DNA from: Crenothrix sp043729335
GTDB lineage: Bacteria > Pseudomonadota > Gammaproteobacteria > Methylococcales > Methylomonadaceae
Assembly (NCBI RefSeq): GCF_043729335.1
Contig: NZ_JAYTLQ010000050.1
Location: 105,547 to 169,546, forward strand
Reading direction: 5' to 3'
DNA length: 64,000 nucleotides
Made by a program: the position numbers and the translations under genes. Below, piece by piece: positions 35,470-44,074 of this stretch. The notes under the pieces were generated by a model that saw only the letters and a program-made list of their open reading frames with translations, made no database searches and was not told the DNA's origin. Numbering within the stretch: the first letter of the stretch is position 1; every line of letters starts with the position of its first letter.

Positions 35470-36021
35470 ATGGCCGCACTAGAACCCCCTGTGTGTGATT
35501 TTGGCAAAAAAGCCCCCGATTTTAATTTGCCCGGTGTTGATGATCGAATGTGGTCACTTGAGCAATGTATGGGCGAAAAAGGTTTACTGGTGATGTTTAT
35601 CTGCAATCATTGCCCTTACGTGAAGGCAGTACATGAGCGCATTATCAGAGATACCCTGGAACTTAAGCAGCACGGGATTAATTCCGTAGCGATTATGTCT
35701 AACGATAGCATTAATTATCCGGCTGATTCTTTTGACAACATGAAGCAAATTGCCCTGCAACATGGCTATAACTTCCCGTATTTATGGGATGAAACGCAAC
35801 AGGTCGCCAAAGATTACGGCGCGGTGTGTACACCGGATTTTTTTGGCTATAACGCCGAGTATGAATTGCAATACCGAGGTCGTTTGGATGCCAGTCGCAA
35901 GGAAACTGCGCCAGATGGTACAATACGTGAACTATTTGAAGCCATGGTGTTAATTGCACAAACAGGGCAAGGGTCGAAGCAACAAATCGCCAGTATTGGG
36001 TGTTCCATAAAATGGAAATAG
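35470..36021 (+). CDS. Thioredoxin-fold (AhpC/TSA-like) protein
   Basis: 183-residue cytoplasmic thioredoxin-fold protein without a signal peptide. The redox centre is CNHCPYVKA (Cys45, Cys48), a pattern seen in the uncharacterised peroxiredoxin/thioredoxin-like family whose members read FICNHCPYV. The typical peroxiredoxin PxxxTxxC is absent, so a disulfide-reductase activity is more likely than peroxidase. Start ATG 35470 is preceded by CAGGAGT. Single gene; pgk follows on the same strand 67 bp later. Confidence 0.85.
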   Translation: MAALEPPVCDFGKKAPDFNLPGVDDRMWSLEQCMGEKGLLVMFICNHCPYVKAVHERIIRDTLELKQHGINSVAIMSNDSINYPADSFDNMKQIALQHGYNFPYLWDETQQVAKDYGAVCTPDFFGYNAEYELQYRGRLDASRKETAPDGTIRELFEAMVLIAQTGQGSKQQIASIGCSIKWK

Positions 36022-36088
36022 GGTTGATCTTAGTTAGAGTTTAAAACTGAACAAAATTTACATAAACTGAACCAGTAGAGAGAGAAAT

Positions 36089-37261
36089 ATGTCGATTAAG
36101 AATATGGTTGATCTGGACTTATCCGGTAAACGGGTATTAATACGCCAAGATTTGAACGTGCCTATCAAAAATGGCCAGGTAACCAGTGATATTCGTATCC
36201 AAGCCAGTGTGCCCACCATTGAAAAAGCCTTGGCCGCCGGTGCTGCCGTTATGGTAATGTCGCATTTAGGTCGCCCCGAAGAAGGCCAGTATGACGAAGC
36301 ATCGTCTTTAAAGCCGGTTGCTGAGCGCTTAAGCAGCTTGCTGGGTAAGCCGGTACGCTTAGAAAAAGACTGGATAAACGGCATTACCATTGCACCCGGT
36401 GAAGTGGTGTTATGTGAAAACGTGCGTTTTAATGTCGGTGAAGAAAAGAACAGTGATGCCTTAGGCCAAAAAATGGCCGCATTATGTGATGTTTTCGTTA
36501 TGGATGCATTTGGCACAGCACACAGGGCACAGGCTTCCACCCACAGCGTCGCAAAATTTGCGCCCGTGGCGTGTGCAGGGCCTTTATTGGCCAGCGAACT
36601 GGATGCTTTGGGCAAAGCTTTGGAAACCCCTAACAAACCGTTGATTGCGATTGTCGGCGGTTCTAAAGTATCGACTAAGTTAACGGTATTAAAATCACTG
36701 TCTGAAAAAGTTGACCAATTAATAGTCGGTGGTGGTATTGCCAATACCTTTATCGCTGCTATGGGATTTCCGGTCGGTAAATCATTGTATGAACCTGACC
36801 TTATCGATGAAGCTAAACGCTTAATTGACGCTGCTAAACGCGCAGGTTCCGATATTCCTATTCCTACCGACGTTGTCTGTGCAAAAGAGTTTTCAGAAAC
36901 TGCCGTAGCCACGGTTAAAAACGTGGCTGATGTGGAAGCCGATGATTTAATTTTGGACATTGGACCTGAAACTGCCAATAAATATGCCGAGTTATTGAGG
37001 TCTGCTGGTACTATTGTCTGGAATGGCCCTGTGGGCGTGTTTGAAATCGACCAATTTGGTAACGGCACTAAAACCATGTCTAAAGCGATTGCCGAAAGCA
37101 AGGCTTTTTCCATTGCCGGTGGGGGTGATACGTTGGCCGCAATTGATAAATACGGTATCGAAGATCAGATCTCGTATACTTCAACCGGTGGCGGTGCATT
37201 TCTTGAGTTTCTTGAAGGCAAAGAATTGCCAGCTGTTGAGATATTAAAGTCACGTCAATAA
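36089..37261 (+). CDS. pgk: Phosphoglycerate kinase
   Basis: 390-residue glycolytic/gluconeogenic enzyme that interconverts 1,3-bisphosphoglycerate and 3-phosphoglycerate. Conserved parts: VLIRQDLNVPIKNGQV near residue 15, MSHLGRPEEG near residue 60, FGTAHRAQAST near residue 140, the IVGGSKVSTKL segment near residue 187 and the C-terminal IAGGGDTLAAI and TGGGAFLEFLEG. In the ribulose monophosphate and serine-cycle setting it links carbon assimilation to 3-phosphoglycerate. A hairpin terminator lies about 110 bp after the stop. Confidence 0.97.
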   Translation: MSIKNMVDLDLSGKRVLIRQDLNVPIKNGQVTSDIRIQASVPTIEKALAAGAAVMVMSHLGRPEEGQYDEASSLKPVAERLSSLLGKPVRLEKDWINGITIAPGEVVLCENVRFNVGEEKNSDALGQKMAALCDVFVMDAFGTAHRAQASTHSVAKFAPVACAGPLLASELDALGKALETPNKPLIAIVGGSKVSTKLTVLKSLSEKVDQLIVGGGIANTFIAAMGFPVGKSLYEPDLIDEAKRLIDAAKRAGSDIPIPTDVVCAKEFSETAVATVKNVADVEADDLILDIGPETANKYAELLRSAGTIVWNGPVGVFEIDQFGNGTKTMSKAIAESKAFSIAGGGDTLAAIDKYGIEDQISYTSTGGGAFLEFLEGKELPAVEILKSRQ

Positions 37262-37368
37262 AGGTAGTTAGGTTAGTCGTAAGTCGTAACCCAACATTGG
37301 CAAATACTTAGTTGAGTTATGGCTTAGGCCTATTATGACCTTAACGCGAAACCCAACCCAAGAACCTA

Positions 37369-37397
37369 TTGACCGGTTTACGCCGGTCAAGTTTTTT
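37369..37397 (+). terminator. Intrinsic terminator in the pgk-rpoZ gap
   Basis: Arms TTGACCGG (37369-37376) and CCGGTCAA (37383-37390) around a 6-nt loop, followed by G and six T (37392-37397). It ends only 19 bp before the rpoZ start codon, so it either terminates pgk or attenuates rpoZ. Confidence 0.8.
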
Positions 37398-37415
37398 AAT
37401 GAAAGAGGATTTAAA

Positions 37416-37655
37416 ATGGCTAGAGTAACTATCGAAGATTGTTTGGAACACGTAGAAAACCGTTTCAAGCTGGTATTGTTGGCGAGCACAAGAGCGCGTC
37501 AATTAAGCCATGGTGCGACGGAATTTTTGCCGCGCGGCAAAGACAAAGATACGGTATTGGCATTGCGTGAAATTGCTGCCGGCCACGTAACCACAGAGAA
37601 CATTAATCTGTTGCACCGTGTTGGTGAATCTTATGATCATGTCTCTATGTTTTAA
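37416..37655 (+). CDS. rpoZ: RNA polymerase omega subunit
   Basis: 79-residue omega subunit, which assists assembly of RNA polymerase and, with ppGpp, its stringent control. It opens with MARVTIEDCLEHVENRF and has the conserved VLLASTRARQL helix and LREIAAG segment. I use the ATG at 37416, just after GAAAGAGGA, and not the longer frame that starts at 37335 and runs through the terminator hairpin. spoT follows immediately, as in many Gammaproteobacteria, although gmk is not upstream here. Confidence 0.96.
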   Translation: MARVTIEDCLEHVENRFKLVLLASTRARQLSHGATEFLPRGKDKDTVLALREIAAGHVTTENINLLHRVGESYDHVSMF

Positions 37656-37661
37656 TATGTG

Positions 37662-39836
37662 ATGCTTATGGTTGAAATGGCTGAAGTTCTGGAGTTTGAG
37701 CGTCCTGAAGACAAGTTGCTTCAGCGTTTATGCACGACTTTGGCTGGCTATCTTGACCAGGATCGGATTAATGACTGCATCCGCGCGTATGAGTTTGGCG
37801 CGGCTGCACATTCCGGTCAACGCCGTAAAACCGGTGAAGCCTATATCTGCCACCCCGTTACAGTAGCTATTAGTCTGGCTGAAATGCGCATGGATGCTGA
37901 TGGCATTATGGCAGCTATTTTGCATGACGTGATTGAAGATACGGCCGTTACCAAAAAGGAACTTGCGGCGCAATTTAATCCACAAGTGGCAGAATTGGTA
38001 GATGGCGTTACCAAACTCACTAAAATTGGGAGCAAATCCCAGGCAGAAACACAGGCAGAAAACGTCCGTAAAATGTTTCTGGCGATGGGCAAAGATTTAC
38101 GCGTTATTATGGTGAAATTGGCGGATCGTCTCCATAATATGCAAACACTGGGGGCTATGCCCGCAGACAAAAAACGCCGGATTTGCCGGGAAACTCTGGA
38201 TATTTATGCGCCGATCGCCAATCGGTTGGGCATGAACAGTATGCGCCATAAGCTTGAATCTTTGAGCTTTGAAGAAATGTATCCCAGACGGCATGCGGTT
38301 TTAAATAACGCGGTTAAAAAAGCCCGTGGTAACCGTCGAAAAATTATCGACACTATCGAAAATTCTATAAAAAATCGCTTGCAAGAAGCTGGATTGGTAG
38401 GCGATGTCGCAGGGCGTGAAAAAAATCTGTACAGCATTTATAAAAAAATGCTGCACAAGAAAATTTCTTTATCCGATGTCTTTGATGTCTACGCCTTCCG
38501 TATTTTTTGTGACGATGTCGATACCTGCTACCGTGTGTTAGGCGTTATGCATAATCTGTATAAACCTATCCCCGGGCGTTTTAAAGATTATATTGCCTTG
38601 CCTAAAGCCAATGGCTACCAGTCGTTACATGCCATATTGATGGGGCCTTATGGATTGCCTATTGAAATTCAAATCAGAACCCATGAAATGCACCGCATGT
38701 CCGAATCAGGCATTGCTGCGCATTGGCTTTATAAATCCGAAGATGATAAATCACTAAAATTTCAGGATCGCGCTAACGAATGGCTACGGGATTTGTTGGA
38801 AATACAAAAAACTGCCGGTGACTCGCTGGAGTTTATTGATAATCTAAAAATTGATCTGTTTCCTCAGGAAGTATTTGTTTTTACGCCTAAAGGCGGCATT
38901 ATTAAATTGCCTCGTGGTGCGACTATTATTGATTTTGCTTACGCAGTCCATACCGACGTGGGCAATGCCTGTGTTTCGGCAAGAATTGATCGGCAATTAG
39001 TACCGCTGCAAACTCGCCTTGAAAATGGCATGACCATAGAAGTGATTACTGCCGTTTGGGCAAGGCCGAATCCGTTGTGGTTAAGCTATGTGGCAACGGC
39101 GAAAGCGCGTTCCAGTATTCGCAATTATCTTAAAAACTTCAAACAGCTGGAAGCCATTAATTTAGGTCGGCGCCTGCTTGAAAAAGAGCTGCAAGCCTTG
39201 CATACCCAGTTAGATAGCATTTCGGAACAACGCATTAAAGAGCTGCTTGAAGTGACTGCCATGCCGTCATTTGATGCCTTGCTTGAAGATATTGGCTTAG
39301 GCAATAAAATGCCTTTTTTGATTGCTAAACGTCTGCTGCAAGATGACATTCACGCTAATATTAAGTTAGATGACGGCGATCATAGTCAAAAATCTCCTTT
39401 GGTTATTAAGGGAACCGAAGGTATGGTCATTAATCTGGCCAAGTGTTGCAGGCCTATTCCCGGCGATTCAATTATCGGTTTTTTTAATCCGGGCAAAGGC
39501 ATTGTTGTCCATCATCATGAATGCCGCAACAGCAATATTGTCAGAAAAAAACACACCAGCTGGTTGGAAGTGGAATGGAGCAATGACGCTGTGGGTGATT
39601 TTCCTGCTGAATTACGCATAGAAATACTCAATCAGCGCGGCGCATTGGCGATAATTGCCTCAACTATTTCGGAACTGGATTCCAATATTGAGAATGTCAC
39701 CGTGGTTGACCAAGATGCACATGTTTCGGTAGATTTAATTACCTTAACCGTTAAAGACCGTGTGCATTTGGCCAAAATCATGCGTCGCTTGAAAGAGTTG
39801 GCCATTGTGATAAAAATTACCCGCGTTAAAGCTTAG
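37662..39836 (+). CDS. spoT: Bifunctional (p)ppGpp synthetase/hydrolase SpoT
   Basis: 724-residue stringent-response enzyme. An N-terminal HD hydrolase domain is intact (SGQRRKTGEAYICHPV, ILHDVIEDT near residue 85, and VKLADRLHNM), then the synthetase domain (GRFKDYIALPKANGYQSLH near residue 307), a TGS domain (FVFTPKGGIIKLPRGAT near residue 405) and a C-terminal ACT domain. The intact HD motif argues for a SpoT-type bifunctional enzyme over RelA. Several in-frame starts are close together (GTG 37659, ATG 37662, 37668, 37677); none has a clear Shine-Dalgarno, so coupling to rpoZ is likely. Confidence 0.95.
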   Translation: MLMVEMAEVLEFERPEDKLLQRLCTTLAGYLDQDRINDCIRAYEFGAAAHSGQRRKTGEAYICHPVTVAISLAEMRMDADGIMAAILHDVIEDTAVTKKELAAQFNPQVAELVDGVTKLTKIGSKSQAETQAENVRKMFLAMGKDLRVIMVKLADRLHNMQTLGAMPADKKRRICRETLDIYAPIANRLGMNSMRHKLESLSFEEMYPRRHAVLNNAVKKARGNRRKIIDTIENSIKNRLQEAGLVGDVAGREKNLYSIYKKMLHKKISLSDVFDVYAFRIFCDDVDTCYRVLGVMHNLYKPIPGRFKDYIALPKANGYQSLHAILMGPYGLPIEIQIRTHEMHRMSESGIAAHWLYKSEDDKSLKFQDRANEWLRDLLEIQKTAGDSLEFIDNLKIDLFPQEVFVFTPKGGIIKLPRGATIIDFAYAVHTDVGNACVSARIDRQLVPLQTRLENGMTIEVITAVWARPNPLWLSYVATAKARSSIRNYLKNFKQLEAINLGRRLLEKELQALHTQLDSISEQRIKELLEVTAMPSFDALLEDIGLGNKMPFLIAKRLLQDDIHANIKLDDGDHSQKSPLVIKGTEGMVINLAKCCRPIPGDSIIGFFNPGKGIVVHHHECRNSNIVRKKHTSWLEVEWSNDAVGDFPAELRIEILNQRGALAIIASTISELDSNIENVTVVDQDAHVSVDLITLTVKDRVHLAKIMRRLKELAIVIKITRVKA

Positions 39837-39844
39837 CAATATCC

Positions 39845-41317
39845 TCACAAGCCTTTACTGCGGTTTTCCATACGCCGCAAAAATTCCGCCATAACTAAAT
39901 GGTACAGCTCTTCACCCAGATATTTATCTTCAATTCCGCTATCAATGTTAGGGTTGTCATTCACTTCAATCACATAGCCCTTACCATTTTTTTCTTTGAC
40001 ATCTACACCGTATAAACCATCCCCTATGGTTTGGGTGGCTTTAAGTGCGGCTTCCAGAACAAGTTTAGGGACATCAAAAGTAGCCATAGTGTCAAAATTG
40101 CCGCTATCTACACGAGTTTCGTTATGGCGATAGATTTGCCAATGGTTTTTAACCATGTAGTAACGGCACGCATACAGCGCTTTATTGTTAAAAACACCAA
40201 TGCGCCAATCAAAGTCGGTATATAGAAACTCCTGCGCCAGTAACAAAGCCGATTGTTGAAACAATTCGGCGACTTTAATCTCAAGGTCTTTGCGGTCGGT
40301 GACTTTTACAATGCCGCGCGAAAACGAGCCGTCCGGAATTTTTATAATGACTGGAAAACCCGCCTCGCTTTCCACTTTGTCTAAATGCTGGGTATTACCG
40401 CGATGCAATATCCAGGTTTTGGGTGAAGGTACTTTGTGGGTACGAAACAAATCAGCAAGATAGACTTTATTGGTGCAACGTAACATTGAAGTTGGATCGT
40501 CTACCACGACTAACCCTTCGGCTTCGGCTTTTTTGGCGAAGCGATAAGTATGATGATCTATGCCGGTAGTTTCTCGAATAAACAGGGCATCAAATTCTGG
40601 CAAACGCGCATAATGTTGCGGGGAAATTAATTCTACTTCTATACCCAGTTGCCTTCCGGCATTGATAAATTTTTTCAGTGCTGCACGGTTACTGGGCGGC
40701 ATTTTTTCACTGGGGTTTACCAGTATGGCCAAGTCGTAGCGGGCAGATTTTCGGGTGCGGCCTTTATGCCAGACTTTTTTGCTGAAGCGGTCTAAAGCGG
40801 TTGCAAAGATAGTTTCTTGGGCATCATTTAAATCGCGATGGGAAATGGCTGTTAAATTAGTGATTTCCCATTGCTGTCGAAAACTTAAGGTAATGGCCAA
40901 TACCGGACACGAAAAACGTTCAAACAATAAACGGGCAAGTTCTTGGTAGGCCGAATCTGGCGTTGTGCCAAAATAACTTAACACGGTAACTTCGGTGGCT
41001 TTATCGCAGCTTTTTAATGCTTTTGCCAACGCTTGTGACAAGTCTTCAATTTGTAATTGGTACAGTGCCTGTTTTTCTAAATCATTAAGTACTTTAACGG
41101 ATGGAATAACGTGATGGCTACGTGCCTCGGCCAGTAAAGAACAGTAATAACCATCGGAAAGATAAGAATAACTGCCGCAAAGATTAATAATACGAACGCG
41201 GTGTTCAGTTTCGTTCTGTTCGGTAGCCAGATAGCTTTCAAAGGTAATGACGTGATCGCTAGGGTAATAGGGGCTCCAGTCGGAAAGGCTATCCACAACC
41301 AGAAGAGTACGTGCCAT
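39845..41317 (-). CDS. RimK-like ATP-grasp ligase with RLAN N-terminal domain
   Basis: 490-residue two-part protein. Residues 1-170 resemble the RLAN (RimK-like ATP-grasp N-terminal) domain, with an opening LLVVDSLSDWSPYYPSD and a GSYSYLSDGYYCSLLAEAR stretch. Residues 180-480 form an ATP-grasp domain: VIIKIPDGSFSRGIVKV (nucleotide-binding), LAQEFLYTDFDWRIGVF and VIEVNDNPNIDSGIED (Mg-binding Glu/Asn). Such enzymes form amide bonds between a carboxylate and an amine; the substrate of this subfamily is unknown. The neighbour spoT is convergent with an 8-bp gap. S6 tail modification would need a classic RimK, so I do not call it rimK. Confidence 0.88.
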   Translation of the reverse strand: MARTLLVVDSLSDWSPYYPSDHVITFESYLATEQNETEHRVRIINLCGSYSYLSDGYYCSLLAEARSHHVIPSVKVLNDLEKQALYQLQIEDLSQALAKALKSCDKATEVTVLSYFGTTPDSAYQELARLLFERFSCPVLAITLSFRQQWEITNLTAISHRDLNDAQETIFATALDRFSKKVWHKGRTRKSARYDLAILVNPSEKMPPSNRAALKKFINAGRQLGIEVELISPQHYARLPEFDALFIRETTGIDHHTYRFAKKAEAEGLVVVDDPTSMLRCTNKVYLADLFRTHKVPSPKTWILHRGNTQHLDKVESEAGFPVIIKIPDGSFSRGIVKVTDRKDLEIKVAELFQQSALLLAQEFLYTDFDWRIGVFNNKALYACRYYMVKNHWQIYRHNETRVDSGNFDTMATFDVPKLVLEAALKATQTIGDGLYGVDVKEKNGKGYVIEVNDNPNIDSGIEDKYLGEELYHLVMAEFLRRMENRSKGL

Positions 41318-41430
41318 AGTAAAAAATCCTTAATTTAGTAAGCTACAATTTTGGTATTAGAATGGCTTTTATACAAGGGTATTTGCCTATCCGTTGTTAA
41401 TATTTCATTCTGAATGGGTAAATGAATATT

Positions 41431-41742
41431 TTAGCGTAATTTTGTTTTTTGCAGTCTATCCAATGCCTCAGATAAAATGATCCCAACCTTGTCCACAAAT
41501 CCAGCCGTCTCATCAGTGATACCTATTTGTTGGGCAATACTTTGAATGAGTAGAAGTGTATTTTTCATGTGTTTTAAATTCCGCATGCTCTCCCAACTCA
41601 TGGCTACAGAAATATAAAAAAGAAGTTGGGAGCAATCTTTAGTGCGATGTTCGTTTTCGACAGATTTTTTTAGAAGTGCCCATGAACCCAGCAAGTCGCT
41701 GAATATAGTTTTTTCGTAGTGGGGTGTTTGATAAAAAGCCAT
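41431..41742 (-). CDS. Hypothetical small helical protein
   Basis: 103 residues, no recognised family. The sequence is mostly amphipathic and likely all-helical (three to four helices), with no signal peptide or TM segment. There is one Cys (Cys41) and no metal-binding pattern. It lies between the RimK-like gene and the copper/cytochrome cluster on the same strand, with gaps over 100 bp on both sides. I call it from its clean start and size only. Confidence 0.5.
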   Translation of the reverse strand: MAFYQTPHYEKTIFSDLLGSWALLKKSVENEHRTKDCSQLLFYISVAMSWESMRNLKHMKNTLLLIQSIAQQIGITDETAGFVDKVGIILSEALDRLQKTKLR

Positions 41743-41924
41743 AACTCACCTACATCAAATGATTGAATATAGGGGCATAGCTTACAGAGCCCTTGCTGAA
41801 TAAACACTGAACAATAAGAATTGAAAAAACGTAGAGACGCAATATTTAGCCTCTCTACGGGTACATCATTTGTCGAAAATACTATTTTAAAATCTGATAA
41901 ATCTGAACGATGCTGGAGTTGTAT

Positions 41925-42422
41925 TTATAGCTGGGTTTGAAATGATTGATTGGTAAACGGATTACCAGAAGGCCGAGCAATGACGTTAAAACCAAAATTA
42001 TTAGCTTGATGGCAACTGTTGCAAGCGGTGGTTAAGCTGTCATAACCGGCACGAAACGCCCCCACGTTTTTAACTTTGATGGCCGCTTCTGTTTGCTCCA
42101 GAGGTGCTTTCATGTAAACGGCAATCATGTTTGGGATTGAACCCTTAATTTTGTCATGCGTTGGATGGTATTTGGCCAGATCATCCAAGCCTTCGTGTAT
42201 TTCCTCCAGTTCATAATCAGCTAATTGCCAATTTTCAGCATCGCCCGCATACCAAAGTTTAATATGCCGAGTACTGATTTGCGCCATAAATTCACCTAAA
42301 CCCGGTGCGTAGACAGTGTGTTCGTCTTCTGTATTATGGGTAGCACATGCCGATAAAATCAGTGTATACGATAACACAGAGGCAATGACCGCTAATCGTT
42401 TCAATGGATAAGTATGAGACAT
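41925..42422 (-). CDS. Haem c lipoprotein (cytochrome c-prime-like)
   Basis: 165-residue lipoprotein. A lipobox ends LSAC (Cys26). The body is helical, and one CxxCH haem site lies near the C terminus (Cys134, Cys137, His138 in TTACNSCHQA). A helical protein with one C-terminal haem is the layout of cytochrome c-prime and its relatives, which bind NO or act in electron transfer. A GAGGG ribosome site precedes ATG 42422. It is the last gene of a minus-strand run from 44653, after the TM-anchored protein at 42447-43058. Confidence 0.8.
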   Translation of the reverse strand: MSHTYPLKRLAVIASVLSYTLILSACATHNTEDEHTVYAPGLGEFMAQISTRHIKLWYAGDAENWQLADYELEEIHEGLDDLAKYHPTHDKIKGSIPNMIAVYMKAPLEQTEAAIKVKNVGAFRAGYDSLTTACNSCHQANNFGFNVIARPSGNPFTNQSFQTQL

Positions 42423-42446
42423 GAAACCCTCTTGAATAAGTGAATG

Positions 42447-43058
42447 TTAAGCCGCTGTATTAGGTTTAACAAAGCGTGGAACCAATACGGCCAGCATGAC
42501 CACCAATGCGCCCATAAAGCCAAAAAATGAAATCATCGCCGTTTTTGATGCAGGTTCCACCACATCCATAGCTACCGTAATAGGAATGCGTAGCGCACTG
42601 ATTTCAGATGGCGTGTGCAAGTCGGTATCATTGACTGTTAATACCACGGTGTAATTGCCTTTGGTTTTAAAATCCACAGTGCCAGTGATGACACCTTGCT
42701 TGGCCATAGTGGGTGGTGTTTCCAGCAGAACAGCGCCCTTGTCACCGGTAACTTTCATGCTGACTTCCTTGCGGCGCACATCCCTATCCAGCAAATCCAC
42801 TGAGATGAGGGTTGTTCCTAATGCAGGCAGCGTGACACACTCCGGTGGCGGCATTTTTTTAGGGTCAACGGGTTTGCCTGGTTGCGTCTGGAAGGCGGCA
42901 AAATTGGCAACGTAGTAATCGTTAGTTTGCATACAGCCATACAAATCGTATTTACCGTCGGTGGATTTTCGAACACCGCCCAACGGAATTGATGCAGAGG
43001 CTGTGGCTGTCGTTAGCACTAATGCCGCTACCGTAAAAATTTTTGTTAATGAAGTCAT
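42447..43058 (-). CDS. Periplasmic protein with C-terminal membrane anchor, copper context
   Basis: 203-residue protein with a signal peptide (to about Ala22), a 130-residue extracytoplasmic domain predicted beta-rich, and one C-terminal TM helix (FFGFMGALVVMLAVLVP, about residues 178-195) with a short cytoplasmic tail. Cys42 in YGCMQTN and Cys74 in PPECVTL are its only cysteines in the mature region. Position after a CopC-like gene suggests copper or redox work. The architecture recalls PmoD of methane/ammonia oxidisers, but I see no motif that proves it. Confidence 0.6.
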   Translation of the reverse strand: MTSLTKIFTVAALVLTTATASASIPLGGVRKSTDGKYDLYGCMQTNDYYVANFAAFQTQPGKPVDPKKMPPPECVTLPALGTTLISVDLLDRDVRRKEVSMKVTGDKGAVLLETPPTMAKQGVITGTVDFKTKGNYTVVLTVNDTDLHTPSEISALRIPITVAMDVVEPASKTAMISFFGFMGALVVMLAVLVPRFVKPNTAA

Positions 43059-43081
43059 GTTTGCCCCGTAAAGCCACTGCT

Positions 43082-43456
43082 TTAGTTTTTGATAGTAAAC
43101 CGGCGAATACCGCTGACAATCAAGCCGTCTTCGGTAACGACACGGTAGCGGATCACGTAAGGACCCGGTGATAACGTGGGTGTAGTCGCTGTTAATTTAC
43201 TGCGCGGCCCAATCTCTAAAGCCACATCTTTGTTATCCATGCGCGTACCTTTGCTATCGACTACCAGTAAAGATGGCGCACGTTCGCTAACATTACCGCT
43301 AAATGATAAGATAATTTTACCATCAAAATTGCTGATTTCGGCGTTATCTTGTGGCTGCCCACCTAATAAAATGCCTTCAGCATGGAGTGGCTGCATCAGC
43401 ATAAACTGTGACATTATAAGCAGACTGACGGCAACTTTGCAGGAGTTGAATTTCAT
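43082..43456 (-). CDS. CopC-like periplasmic protein lacking canonical ligands
   Basis: 124-residue exported protein with a signal peptide (to HA, about residue 26). The body follows the CopC beta-sandwich pattern: ILLGGQPQDNAEIS at the mature N terminus, LSFSGNV, a LSPGPYVIRYRVVTEDG strand pair near residue 98, and an RRFTI end. Classic CopC starts its mature protein with His and has DGH near the end; here the mature start is Glu or later and the C-terminal motif reads DGLIVSG. The Cu(II) site therefore seems lost or changed. The next genes on the strand are the TM-anchored protein and the haem lipoprotein. Confidence 0.8.
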   Translation of the reverse strand: MKFNSCKVAVSLLIMSQFMLMQPLHAEGILLGGQPQDNAEISNFDGKIILSFSGNVSERAPSLLVVDSKGTRMDNKDVALEIGPRSKLTATTPTLSPGPYVIRYRVVTEDGLIVSGIRRFTIKN

Positions 43457-43607
43457 AAATTTCAGTTTAAGGTATAAAAATAAAGTAAGTTAAGCAGTGG
43501 GGCATCAAAAGAGGATTTTAATTAGGTTAACCCATCTTTGTGCTGTATCTGTGTATGTTACATTTATTTTACGTTGTATATCGTGCAAGAGTTAATAATT
43601 TTTCTTG

Positions 43608-44063
43608 CTAGGGAGAGGCGTAACCAAATAATCCAGCAATAAATAATACAACAGGATCGATTAACGGGTGGAATAGACCTAACATCAGAAAAAATAAGGT
43701 GCCGATAAGTAAAGGAGTCAATGCACGCAGAGAAAAATCTTGTTTACGCCATAAACAATGAAAAATCAGCCAAGTTGTAAACCAAACAAATAAGGCGAGA
43801 GTTTCTTTGCCACTGTAAGAACCAATGCTGCCGTCAGGACCCGTGCCGGTCGAGCCAGGTATCCAATGACCATAAGCATGTATTGTTTGATCCAGACCTT
43901 TTGTCAAACGCGATACATGATGAGAAATGACCAATGTTAAAAAACCCAGCAATGCGGATAAGGTAGCGCCAACAATAGGTCCTGAGTAGACGGGAATGTC
44001 CGATTGTAGTGTATCTAAATCCGTATCTTGACTGTGTTGATTTGAGTTTGATTTATTATTCAT
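43608..44063 (-). CDS. Small polytopic membrane protein, unknown
   Basis: 151-residue protein with a polar N-terminal tail of about 30 residues rich in Asn, Ser and Asp, then about four TM helices. Histidines sit in or near helices: SHHVSR after the first, IHAYGHW in a loop, and IFHCLWRK. I start at ATG 44063, preceded by AGGGAA; the frame is open further up into the preceding gene. It overlaps nothing but follows the 192-residue membrane protein by 12 bp, so the two are probably one complex or carrier. No family recognised. Confidence 0.65.
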   Translation of the reverse strand: MNNKSNSNQHSQDTDLDTLQSDIPVYSGPIVGATLSALLGFLTLVISHHVSRLTKGLDQTIHAYGHWIPGSTGTGPDGSIGSYSGKETLALFVWFTTWLIFHCLWRKQDFSLRALTPLLIGTLFFLMLGLFHPLIDPVVLFIAGLFGYASP

Positions 44064-44074
44064 GTTATTCCCTG

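Noticed and set aside
36058..37113. A 351-codon minus-strand open frame opposite pgk
   Set aside because: It is the mirror of a highly conserved plus-strand pgk gene; the translation is Ser/Ala/Thr-rich, as expected from an antisense frame.
37335..37415. Upstream extension of rpoZ
   Set aside because: It runs through the intrinsic terminator and a better ATG with GAAAGAGGA exists at 37416.
39845..41317. Assignment as RimK, the S6 modification enzyme
   Set aside because: The extra N-terminal RLAN-like domain and 490-residue length do not fit RimK (about 300 aa), even though S6 here has a long acidic tail.
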